Below are positions 57,066-64,000 of a stretch of 64,000 nucleotides of DNA, piece by piece. The stretch comes from Rhizobacter terrae. Lineage in GTDB: Bacteria > Pseudomonadota > Gammaproteobacteria > Burkholderiales > Burkholderiaceae_C. The notes beneath the pieces are model-generated. The model was not told the DNA's origin, made no database searches, and saw only the letters and a list, made by a program, of their open reading frames with translations. The first letter of the stretch is position 1, and each line of letters opens with the position of its first letter. Made by a program: the position numbers and the translations under genes. The stretch covers positions 496,001 through 560,000 of the forward strand of contig NZ_QUSW01000004.1 in NCBI RefSeq assembly GCF_003852895.1. Reading direction: 5' to 3'.

Positions 57066-58790
57066 TCAAAGCTTGGGCAACGCCGGGATCGACTGGTTGC
57101 AATCGCCCTTCAGCGGCAGGTTGCGGCAGACGTACTGGCCGGCCGAGTTCTCGGTGGCCGCGCCGGCCGGTGCCGGCTGGTGCACGCGCTGCTTCCAGAT
57201 CTGCCACAGCATGAAGCCGTCGTTGGGCTTGCCCTTGTTCTTCACGTAGTTCACGAAGGTCTCGACGTTGTAGTACGGCGTTGCGATGTTGTTGGTGCCG
57301 TTCATCATGTCGGCGTCGTATTGCACGCCGTTGGCCGGAATCTTCAGCACCGCGCCGCCCGCGCCTTCCGGTGCGATCTCCATGCCCATGTTGATCGGGC
57401 CGCTGTAGATCGCGCGGTACGACTCGTAGCCTTCGCGCGGGTCGTAGTAGTCGCCGCCGTCATACGACATCAGGTTGATGTGGCTGAGCTTGTTGCCGCG
57501 CGTCTTGACGACGGTGTACATCACGCCGCCGAACGGCGAGCCCCACTGCACCTTGCCTTCCTCGAAGGGCGAGCCCTTCACGTAGTAGGCGCCGGTGGAC
57601 CAGCCCGCCACCGAGATGCCCAGCTTCGTGCCGCTGCGAGACTGGATCTCGCTGTAGAGGCTGTCGATGATGCCGTTGATCTGGCCATCGGTGTTGCAGC
57701 TGAAGTTCGCCGCGTCGAGCTTGTTGCACGAAGAGCCGTTGGTCTCCCAGTCGATGTCCACGCCCGAGGCGCCCAGGTCGAGCGCCAGGTCGACCACGCC
57801 CTTGGCGTTGAAGTTGGACCACTCGCTGCCCTGGCTGTAGGCCCAGCCGCCGTAGGACACCCACACCTGCGTGCCGCGTGCCTTCAGCGCCGCGATATTG
57901 TTGCGCAGGTCCTGCGCCTGCTGCGCGGTGAAGGTGCGCTGGCCGTTGTTGGTGGCCGCGCCTTCCACGAACTCGAAGCCCGCCATGTTCTGGTCGAACG
58001 CATAGCTGCCCTTCACGTACTGCGTGTTGGGCTTGGCGAAGGCCAGGTTCACGTGCGTGAAGTAGTTCGGGATGTTGCTCGTGGTCAGGTCGTAGATGCT
58101 GGTGTTCCACGTGCCCGAGTAGCCGACGTAGCTGCGTGCGGCCGGAGCGGGTGCGGGTGCGGGGGCAGGCGCCGGAGCGGGAGCCGGCGCGGGCGCAGGG
58201 GCCGGCGCAGGTGCGGGGGCGGGAGCCGGCGCCGGGGCGCAGGTGTTGACCTGCGTCCAGGGCTGGCCGCTGCCGGTCGGGCCGTTGTTGGTCGAAGGGT
58301 TCTGGCCCTGCGTCCACCAGTTGGCCTTGTAGTTCACGCCGTTGACGCTGGCTTGCTGGCCTTGCGTGTAGGCGGTGGCGGCAGCCCAGGCCGGCTGGCA
58401 GCCCGGGGCAGGTGCCGGCGCGGGCGCAGGCGCCGGGGCGGGAGCCGGTGCAGGCGCCGGAGTGGGTGCGGGGGCCGGAGCCGGCGCAGGGGCAGGCGTC
58501 GGAGCCGGTGCGGGCGCAGGGGCCGGCGGGTTGGTGCTGGAACCGAGGTCCTTCCACAAGCTCGTGTTCGTCGGATTCCAGCCGGTGCTCGCGTAGTCGG
58601 TCTGGTCCACCAGGGCCTGGTAGTCATGCCCGCTGTAGGACACGATGGTTCCGGCCTTGTAGAAGGTGTCGGCCTTCCAGGCGGGGTAGGTGGCAGCGTA
58701 GATCGACGTGGCGGCGAGCGCCGCCGTGAGTGCGCTCAGGACGCGCAGGCAGCGGGTTCGCGAGCTGGTGGAAGACGTGGTTGCGGGCAT
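57066..58790 (-). CDS. GH18 chitinase with two CBM5/12 modules
   Basis: A 574-residue secreted chitinase. A signal peptide ('RVLSALTAALAATSIYA') is followed by a first CBM5/12 ('YPAWKADTFYKAGTIVSYSGHDYQAL' to 'GWNPTNTSLWKDLG'), an Ala-Pro linker, a second CBM5/12 ('AWAAATAYTQGQQASVNGVNYKANWWTQG'), a second Ala-Pro linker and then the GH18 barrel. The catalytic motif is 'LGASGVDIDWETNG' near residue 340 (family DxxDxDxE); the acid Glu is present. Start ATG 58790; GGAG lies upstream. It would release short chitooligosaccharides for the neighbouring receptor. Candidate operators lie upstream. Confidence 0.95.
   Translation of the reverse strand: MPATTSSTSSRTRCLRVLSALTAALAATSIYAATYPAWKADTFYKAGTIVSYSGHDYQALVDQTDYASTGWNPTNTSLWKDLGSSTNPPAPAPAPAPTPAPAPAPAPAPTPAPAPAPAPAPAPAPAPAPGCQPAWAAATAYTQGQQASVNGVNYKANWWTQGQNPSTNNGPTGSGQPWTQVNTCAPAPAPAPAPAPAPAPAPAPAPAPAPAPAPAPAARSYVGYSGTWNTSIYDLTTSNIPNYFTHVNLAFAKPNTQYVKGSYAFDQNMAGFEFVEGAATNNGQRTFTAQQAQDLRNNIAALKARGTQVWVSYGGWAYSQGSEWSNFNAKGVVDLALDLGASGVDIDWETNGSSCNKLDAANFSCNTDGQINGIIDSLYSEIQSRSGTKLGISVAGWSTGAYYVKGSPFEEGKVQWGSPFGGVMYTVVKTRGNKLSHINLMSYDGGDYYDPREGYESYRAIYSGPINMGMEIAPEGAGGAVLKIPANGVQYDADMMNGTNNIATPYYNVETFVNYVKNKGKPNDGFMLWQIWKQRVHQPAPAGAATENSAGQYVCRNLPLKGDCNQSIPALPKL
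58141..58232 (-). repeat. Ala-Pro linker coding repeat, between second CBM and GH18
   Basis: Low-complexity run of GCX-CCX codons encoding (Ala-Pro)n. It is a flexible linker within the chitinase, not a CRISPR or mobile repeat. Confidence 0.8.
58398..58530 (-). repeat. Ala-Pro(-Thr) linker coding repeat, between the two CBMs
   Basis: Low-complexity run encoding (Ala-Pro)n with a few Pro-Thr steps, separating the two carbohydrate-binding modules. The antisense strand reads as Gly-Ala repeats, which are artefacts. Confidence 0.8.
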
Positions 58791-58901
58791 GGACGGAAAT
58801 CTCCGAGTGGGCGGTATGGCGTTCCGGCACAACTGCTGTCGGGACTCTCGCCCGGGCCCCATTCACGCACGCCGACGAGGCGCCAACTGGCGAGTGAAAT
58901 C

Positions 58902-58958
58902 ACTATAACCAGTTAAATACCATTTGAGTACCACTACCAGCGAAAGAGTGGTAATGGT
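58902..58958 (-). promoter_or_regulatory. Chitinase promoter region with phased TGGT repeats
   Basis: On the minus strand a possible -10 (TATAGT, 58907-58902) precedes the chitinase start by about 112 bp. TGGT occurs at 58933, 58922 and 58911 at exact 11-bp steps, with another TGGT at 58939; ACCA/TGGT pairs also lie at 58949 and 58955. A 7-bp inverted repeat TACCACT / AGTGGTA spans 58929-58953. These probably bind the regulator of the locus. Confidence 0.5.
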
Positions 58959-58988
58959 TTGTGCTGACCAGGGTTCACCCGGATGCGC

Positions 58989-61253
58989 TCAGAACGCGTT
59001 CAGCACCCGCTCGGAATCGAGGTTGGTTTCCATCAGCAGCACACCGCGCCGGACGGTCTCGCGCGGCGAGGCCTTGAGCTGCGCCATCAGGGACGCGCCT
59101 TCGGTGCGATGCGTCGCCCCCAGCCCCACCCACGCGTTGCGCCCTGCCCGCTTGGCCGCGTACAAGGCCATGTCGATCATCGCCACCACTTCCTGCCACG
59201 ACAGCGCCAACGGGTTCGACGTGATGAACGGATGGCAGGCGAAGCCGATGGAGCAGGTCTTCGCCAGGCGCGTGCCGTCGGGCAGCACGAAGTCTTCGTC
59301 GGCGATGGCGCTGCGCACGCGCTCGGCCACGCGGGCCGAATGGCTGCGCTGCGTGGCGCGGGCGACGATGAGGAACTCCTCGCCGCCCCAGCGCACGAGG
59401 TAGTCGGACTCGCGGAACACGCGCAGCAGACGCTCCTTGATCTGGATGAGCACTGCATCGCCCGCCTGGTGGCCGTAGGTGTCGTTCACGTGCTTGAAGT
59501 GGTCCAGGTCCACCATGAACATCACGGTGTCGGTGGCTTCGCGCGCGGCGGCCGGGTCGCGCATCTGGCGCATGCTGAGCGCAGCGTCCTTCTCCAGGTG
59601 CTGCAGCAGGAAGCGACGGTTGCGAAGGCCGGTGAGCGGGTCGGTGAGGCTCATGTCCTCCAGCGCGCTCAAGGCCGTCTCCAGCTCCGCCGTTCGCTCG
59701 GCCACGCGCAGCTCCAGGTCGCGGTTGGCGGCTTCGAGCTCGCGCTGGATGTCGATGTGCTGCGCATCGCTCAGCAGGTGCTCCACCAGGTTGGCGATGT
59801 GCGAGGCGAAGAGCACGTCGTCGCGCGTCCAGTTGCGGCGCCTGCCGCATTGGCCGAAGCTCGCCACGCCCACGTTCACGCCGCGCAGGCGCAAGGGCAC
59901 CTCCACCAGCGAGCGCACGTCGGCCGAGGCCAGCACCGGCACCAGTTCGTCAGCGGATGGATGCAGGCGCAGGTCGTGCACCACCAGGGCATGCTCCAGC
60001 GAGCGCTGCAGCGCTTCGTAGTGAGGCAGGCCACCGGCGTCGATCGCATCACCCACCTTGAAGCGCAGCGCGTCCGGTGCATGCAGGGCACGGCAGACGA
60101 TGGCGCCGCTGGCGTCATCGCGCAGGCAGATGGCCACCAGCTCCACCTTCAGGATGTCCGCCGCGTTGGTCACCACCTGGGCCAGCGATTCGTCCAGGCC
60201 CACGGTCTTCATCGTGCCGCTGGCCGACAGCTCCAGCAGCTTCTGCACGGCGGGTTTTTCCGAGAGGTCGTGCTGCTCCAGGTTGCGCAGGCGGTCGGGT
60301 GCGCTCAACTCGGACTTGATCTCCAGCTCCAGCGCGAGATGGCGGCGTGCATGGCGCAGGGCCTGCGTGTCGTCGCCCAGTTCCTCGCACAGCTGCGACA
60401 AGGCGCTGTGGCAGGCCATCTGCTGCGGGCGCGAGCCGTTGCTGACGGCATGCGCCAGCGCCTCTTCGTAGGCCGACACCGATTCCTTCAGCCGCTTCTG
60501 CTGGCGGAAGATGTGCGCGAGCGACATCATCGCCGCCGAGCTGAGCCAGACGTACTTGCAGGCAAAGGCCAGGCGCAAGGCCTCGCGCGTGAGCGACTCG
60601 GCGCGATCGAGCTGGCCCTCGTCCAGCGCGCACTGGCCCAGGTGCCAGTAGGCCTCGGCCTCGTACTCGCGCACATCGCCTCGCTTTGCATGGAGCAGCG
60701 CGGATTCGATCTCCATCACCGCGCTGTTGCGCTCGCCCATGGCGCGCTCGTGCACGCCCAGGTTCAGGCCGAGCTTGGCGAGGAGATAGGGATCGTCGAT
60801 GCCCTTGAGCAGCGCTCGCGCGTCGCGCTGGAACCGCGCACCCGTGTGCGGGTCGCCCAGTGCAATGTAGATGGCCCCCAGCCCGATGCGCGCTTCCGTG
60901 CCTGAGCGGATGTCGCCGGTGAGCTTGAACAGCTCCAGGCAGCGGCCCCAGTGATGCATCGCCTCGCGGTACTCGCCCTGGGTGTAGCGCACGCGGCCGA
61001 TCGCCTCCAACATGCGGCCGGTCTGGGGAGCGAGGCCGAGGTCGTCGGCACGCTGCAGGCCGCTGTAGAGGTCATCGATGATGGACGTCGCTTCGCCCAG
61101 GCGCTCCAGCACGAAGTAGCGCTGGTACAGCGCATCGAGCGCCACGTCGAAGCGCGCTTCCCTTGCAGCAGCATCTTCCAGCGATTGAAAGAGATAGATG
61201 GCCGGCCTGGGATGCCGCCGGGCCATGCGCTCGATCCGATGCAGTTCTTCCAT
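58989..61253 (-). CDS. Diguanylate cyclase with TPR and GAF domains
   Basis: A 754-residue cytosolic signalling protein making cyclic di-GMP. Residues ~1-330 are TPR repeats (e.g. 'GRMLEAIGRVRYTQGEYREAMHHWGRCLELF'). Residues ~350-520 form a GAF-like sensor. A coiled coil ('RELEAANRDLELRVAERTAELETALSALEDM') leads to GGDEF, with 'DPLTGLRNRRFLLQHLEKD' and the active 'VRWGGEEFLIVAR' near residue 626. An RESD I-site sits five residues before GGEEF, so product inhibition is expected. No membrane helices are seen. The signal read by TPR and GAF is unknown. Confidence 0.92.
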   Translation of the reverse strand: MEELHRIERMARRHPRPAIYLFQSLEDAAAREARFDVALDALYQRYFVLERLGEATSIIDDLYSGLQRADDLGLAPQTGRMLEAIGRVRYTQGEYREAMHHWGRCLELFKLTGDIRSGTEARIGLGAIYIALGDPHTGARFQRDARALLKGIDDPYLLAKLGLNLGVHERAMGERNSAVMEIESALLHAKRGDVREYEAEAYWHLGQCALDEGQLDRAESLTREALRLAFACKYVWLSSAAMMSLAHIFRQQKRLKESVSAYEEALAHAVSNGSRPQQMACHSALSQLCEELGDDTQALRHARRHLALELEIKSELSAPDRLRNLEQHDLSEKPAVQKLLELSASGTMKTVGLDESLAQVVTNAADILKVELVAICLRDDASGAIVCRALHAPDALRFKVGDAIDAGGLPHYEALQRSLEHALVVHDLRLHPSADELVPVLASADVRSLVEVPLRLRGVNVGVASFGQCGRRRNWTRDDVLFASHIANLVEHLLSDAQHIDIQRELEAANRDLELRVAERTAELETALSALEDMSLTDPLTGLRNRRFLLQHLEKDAALSMRQMRDPAAAREATDTVMFMVDLDHFKHVNDTYGHQAGDAVLIQIKERLLRVFRESDYLVRWGGEEFLIVARATQRSHSARVAERVRSAIADEDFVLPDGTRLAKTCSIGFACHPFITSNPLALSWQEVVAMIDMALYAAKRAGRNAWVGLGATHRTEGASLMAQLKASPRETVRRGVLLMETNLDSERVLNAF

Positions 61254-61756
61254 CGGCCCCGTCCTGGGTTGACCAATGGAGTCCTTGTATCACCGGGCAC
61301 GCGGCTTCGTGGTTGGTGGTTGCGCCAAGCACAGGGTGATTGAAACCGCCGCCACGGAAGATCTTCACACGGCGGCGGCCGCGGTGTGGTTCGGTACCGT
61401 ACCGCCCGCTCAGGGCAAGGGCGCGAGCAAGAAGGCCGTGATGGACACCGTGGCGGCCAGGATGAGCCACCCCAGCGCCGGCCACGGATTGCCCAGGGTG
61501 TCGTCGTCGAACATCGTTTCCTGCGGATTCATGGTTTCCCCCTGTGATGCCAGCCTGCAAAGCGACCGGTTCACAGGGACATACGCAGCCCGGCCGCCAA
61601 AGCGGACAAGCCCCTACCGGAATATCGGCCAAGGCCTGCGTGGACGAGCAGGACATGCGCTTGGCTCAGGCGGCCCTTGCCAAACGGTCATTGCGAAGAC
61701 ACAAGGCATTCGCAGACTCGCGGACTTTTGATCCACGCCCACCACCAGGAGAAGAC
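61254..61756. other. Intergenic region, 503 bp
   Basis: The only coding signal I support here is the small membrane protein at 61410-61532 on the minus strand. The rest has no obvious promoter, terminator or RNA gene that I can name. Longer frames in this stretch lack Shine-Dalgarno sites and family features. Confidence 0.5.
61410..61532 (-). CDS. Small membrane protein, 40 residues
   Basis: A short reading frame with a good Shine-Dalgarno site (CAGGGGGAA, 5-7 nt before ATG). It encodes an acidic start 'MNPQETMFDDDTLGNPWP' and one hydrophobic helix 'ALGWLILAATVSITAFLLA', ending Pro-Leu-Pro. It looks like a small single-pass inner-membrane protein. Its close neighbour upstream on the opposite strand is the secreted HENDLEG protein. 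I cannot give a function; it could also be a chance frame, but the ribosome site and helix make a real gene likely. Confidence 0.5.
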   Translation of the reverse strand: MNPQETMFDDDTLGNPWPALGWLILAATVSITAFLLAPLP

Positions 61757-62839
61757 ATGCTGAAGAAGCTGATCGCACTTGCCGCTGCCGCCTTGCTGGC
61801 CGCTGGCAGCGCCCAGGCCGTGACCACCGCCGAACTCGCGTTCCACCACGCGCCGGTGCACTACCAGGACACCGACTCCAGCGACTACCCGTCGGACTAC
61901 ATCACCGCCTTCGACTATGACGGCGACCGCATCATGACCAACAACTGGGACAACCGCGGCAACGGCCTGTGGCCCGCGACGGTGTATTACTCGGTGGTGG
62001 AGAGCTGCACGCACTACTTCATCAGCTATGCGTTCTACCACCCGAGGGATTGGTCCGACACCATCTTCGACCAGGAGCATGAGAACGACCTCGAAGGCCT
62101 GATCATTGCCGTGCGCAAGGACGGCACGGCCTACGGAACGATGGAAGGCATGATCACCGTCTTCCACACCGACTTCTTCTCCTACACCCCGCCGGGCAGC
62201 CCGTACACCAACGGGCACGAGACCATCGACGGCAAGGTGTCGTTCGAGATGCACGACGGCGTGAACCGCATGAAGACCGTGCAGGAAGCCAAGGGCCACG
62301 GCCTGAAGGCCTGGCCGTACGCATCCGACTTCAACGGTGCGGCGAACCAGGACGGGATCATCTACTACCCGACCCTGGGCACGCCTGGGGTGCCGACCTC
62401 GGGCAACGACCGCCACGTGAACTACCGGTTGGTGGACATGCTGGCGCCCGGCGGCATGTACTCGTCCGCACTGAGCGACGCATTGCAGCCCGCGGCGCAG
62501 ATGCTGACCTTCAGCACCTGGGGCACCTTCCGCGGCGACAAGAGCGGTGGATGCGGCTCCGGCCTGAAGACCTGCAGCACGAACTCGGCGAACACGCCCT
62601 GGGGATGGGATGACGGCAACGATGGTGCGAGCTACCGCGGCGAGTTCGGGCTCGATCCGGCGCATCTGTTCTCGTTCTACTTCGGCGGCACGGGGAACTT
62701 CAGCCAGAAGTACATCAGCAATCCGTATCTCACGGGGCTCAGGAACAGCGGGTTCTACAGCGGGCACACGCCGGCGGGGTTCCCGTCGCAGCTGGACCTG
62801 AACACGCTGTTTGGCAAGCTCACCAACTCGTGCTCCTGA
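61757..62839 (+). CDS. Secreted protein of unknown function with HENDLEG motif
   Basis: A 360-residue exported protein. The Sec signal peptide ends 'LLAAGSAQAVTT' and AGGAG precedes the ATG. The central region 'CTHYFISYAFYHPRDWSDTIFDQEHENDLEGLIIAVRKDG' contains a metal-site-like HENDLEG, recalling the GHRHDWE motif of NPP1/NLP toxins and Vps62-like proteins; this likeness is weak and by eye. The C-terminal half has four cysteines ('GGCGSGLKTCST', '...NSCS') that may form disulfides. It may act on membranes or polymers, but this is a guess. Function unassigned. Confidence 0.7.
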   Translation: MLKKLIALAAAALLAAGSAQAVTTAELAFHHAPVHYQDTDSSDYPSDYITAFDYDGDRIMTNNWDNRGNGLWPATVYYSVVESCTHYFISYAFYHPRDWSDTIFDQEHENDLEGLIIAVRKDGTAYGTMEGMITVFHTDFFSYTPPGSPYTNGHETIDGKVSFEMHDGVNRMKTVQEAKGHGLKAWPYASDFNGAANQDGIIYYPTLGTPGVPTSGNDRHVNYRLVDMLAPGGMYSSALSDALQPAAQMLTFSTWGTFRGDKSGGCGSGLKTCSTNSANTPWGWDDGNDGASYRGEFGLDPAHLFSFYFGGTGNFSQKYISNPYLTGLRNSGFYSGHTPAGFPSQLDLNTLFGKLTNSCS

Positions 62840-62952
62840 ACACCTCAAGCGCATTGAGGGTCTCGATCAACTGAACTGGCTTTCGCTGCGGACGGTCCCT
62901 CTCGACAATGGCGCATTGATTGTCAAGGGGATCGCCCGATGGAGGCTTGGAG

Positions 62953-63276
62953 ATGGTGATCGAGTACATCCGCTACGGCCTGACCGACGATGCGCAGGCG
63001 ACGGCCTTCGAACGCGACTACGCGCTGGCCGCCCGCTTTCTGGACGACAGCGAGCATTGCCTGTCGTATCAACTGGCGCGCTGCGTCGACCAGCCCTTGC
63101 AATACATCCTGCAGATCCGCTGGGACTCCGCCGATGGCCACCTGCAAGGGTTTCGCCGCAGCGCCGGCTTTGCGGACTTCGTGCGGCTGGTCGGCCCCTA
63201 CACGCGCCAGTTGCTGGAAATGCGCCACTATCAACCGACGGCGGTGGCGGGAGCAAGGCCCGGCCAAGCCCTCTAA
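62953..63276 (+). CDS. Antibiotic-biosynthesis-monooxygenase-like (ABM) protein
   Basis: A 107-residue dimeric alpha/beta-barrel protein similar to ABM-domain quinol monooxygenases. The pattern is 'MVIEYIRYGLTDDAQATAFERDYALAARFLDDSEHCLSYQLARCVDQPLQYILQIRWDS' with 'FVRLVGPYTRQLLEMRHY' near the end. It has a perfect GGAGG 7 nt before the ATG at 62953. It lies just upstream of a LysR-type gene on the same strand. The substrate is unknown. Confidence 0.75.
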   Translation: MVIEYIRYGLTDDAQATAFERDYALAARFLDDSEHCLSYQLARCVDQPLQYILQIRWDSADGHLQGFRRSAGFADFVRLVGPYTRQLLEMRHYQPTAVAGARPGQAL

Positions 63277-63323
63277 GATCCTGCTGGCGATGCACACGGG
63301 CTGACCGGCCTGGAAAGGGCGAC

Positions 63324-64000
63324 ATGGCGATACGCGAAGTCGATTTCCGCAAGATCGACCTGAACCTGCTGGTGGTGTTCCATGCCCTGATGCGCGAGCA
63401 AAGCGTGGCACGCGCGGCCGAGCGCCTGTTTCTCGGGGCGTCGGCCGTGAGCATGTCGCTGCGCCGGCTGCGCGAGCTGTTCGACGACACCCTGTTCGTG
63501 CGCTCCGGCCAGCGCATGGTGCCCACCGGCCGTGCCGAAGAGCTGGCAGCGCCGATCGAGAACCTGCTGATCGCGGCACACAAGCTGGTCTACGAGCGCA
63601 GCACGTTTCGGCCGGCTGACCTGGACCGGGTGTTTCGCATCGGCGCCAATGAATCTTGCGAGGTGGGCCTGGTGGCACAGCTGCTGGCCGAATTGAGGCA
63701 GCAGGCGCCCAGCGCCCGCCTCGTGGTGCGCACGACCAGTTCCGCCAACGCTGCCACGTTGATCGATGCGGGTGACATCGAGCTGGCGCTGGGTTATTTC
63801 AAGGACGTCCCGTCGCATCACGACCGCGAGACCGCATGCCACCACCAGTTCGAATGCCTCTTCGATGCACGGACCGCGAAGAACCCGTTGTCGCTGGAAG
63901 ACTATCTGCAAGCCGACCACGTGTTGATGTCAACGGCCGGTGACCTCGAAGGCGTGGTTGACTTGCGCCTTCGCGAACTCGGCCTGAAGCGCAAGGTGGT
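63324..64000 (+). CDS. LysR-family transcriptional regulator (cut by window edge)
   Basis: The frame runs open to the right edge, giving 225 complete codons. The N-terminal HTH is 'IDLNLLVVFHALMREQSVARAAERLFLGASAVSMSLRRLRELFDDTLFVRSGQRMVPTGRA' (residues ~11-72), typical of LysR. The effector-binding domain starts 'LDRVFRIGANESCEVGLVAQLLAELRQQAPSARLVV'. AAAGGG lies before the ATG at 63324. It follows the ABM gene by 47 bp, so they may be in one operon. Its target genes cannot be told from this window. Confidence 0.9.
   Translation, partial: MAIREVDFRKIDLNLLVVFHALMREQSVARAAERLFLGASAVSMSLRRLRELFDDTLFVRSGQRMVPTGRAEELAAPIENLLIAAHKLVYERSTFRPADLDRVFRIGANESCEVGLVAQLLAELRQQAPSARLVVRTTSSANAATLIDAGDIELALGYFKDVPSHHDRETACHHQFECLFDARTAKNPLSLEDYLQADHVLMSTAGDLEGVVDLRLRELGLKRKV

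Noticed and set aside
58141-58530. Repetitive DNA that resembles a repeat array
   Set aside because: It only encodes Ala-Pro linkers of the chitinase; units are not spaced by unique spacers, so it is not a CRISPR array.

Overview
The window is GC-rich, densely coded DNA from a betaproteobacterium of the order Burkholderiales, most likely the Comamonadaceae or the Roseateles/Mitsuaria group. Supporting signs are the gene order pyrG-kdsA-DUF1330-eno-ftsB, the pmbA/yjgA-mog and trmJ/suhB divergent pairs, a TctC/Bug periplasmic receptor, and a moxR-DUF58-transglutaminase cluster. No rRNA, tRNA, CRISPR array, insertion sequence, phage or integrase gene was seen. The taxonomic call rests on gene content only.

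Layout. 1-4.8 kb: the end of a TonB-dependent receptor, an antiporter-like membrane protein with an ALO-type FAD oxidoreductase, and an orphan TRAP receptor. 4.9-15.8 kb: housekeeping genes (pmbA, yjgA, mog, cysE, trmJ, suhB, mutS), with a polymorphic toxin-immunity pair (endonuclease toxin plus YezG-like immunity protein, 8.4-10.1 kb) between cysE and trmJ, then an orphan branched-chain-type receptor. 16-21 kb: unknown secreted protein, winged-helix regulator, two tandem paralogous lipoproteins and an Anbu proteasome homologue. 21-30 kb: CTP/KDO/enolase/FtsB operon, a PnuC plus NadR-type kinase NAD-salvage pair, Hsp33, gamma-carbonic anhydrase, a DUF2236 protein and a DUF455 protein. 30-40 kb: polar amino-acid ABC receptor and permease without an ATPase, a large TonB receptor, MarC, gamma-glutamyltransferase coupled to an MscS channel, and a class II deacetylase. 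40-45 kb: MoxR/DUF58/transglutaminase cluster and an MltB transglycosylase. 45.3-47 kb: an AT-richer patch with two proteins of unknown function and a VOC protein. 47-51.8 kb: Bug receptor, Lrp regulator, pterin dehydratase, nitroreductase and a QseBC/PmrAB-like two-component system with a candidate autoregulatory box.

The most coherent accessory system is a chitin-use locus at 51.8-58.96 kb. It has a TIGR01782-type TonB receptor, a GntR/UTRA regulator, a predicted bicovalent-FAD BBE-family oxidase exported as a lipoprotein, and a GH18 chitinase with two CBM5/12 modules. The chitinase and receptor promoters both carry 11-bp-phased ACCA direct repeats, which suggests one shared regulator. A reasonable model is that the chitinase cuts chitin outside the cell, the receptor imports chitooligosaccharides, and the oxidase converts the oligosaccharides or their relatives to aldonic acids.

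The right end holds a TPR-GAF-GGDEF diguanylate cyclase, a 40-residue membrane protein, a secreted protein of unknown function with a HENDLEG motif, a small monooxygenase-like protein and the start of a LysR regulator. All functions are inferred by reading the sequence; no database search was run.
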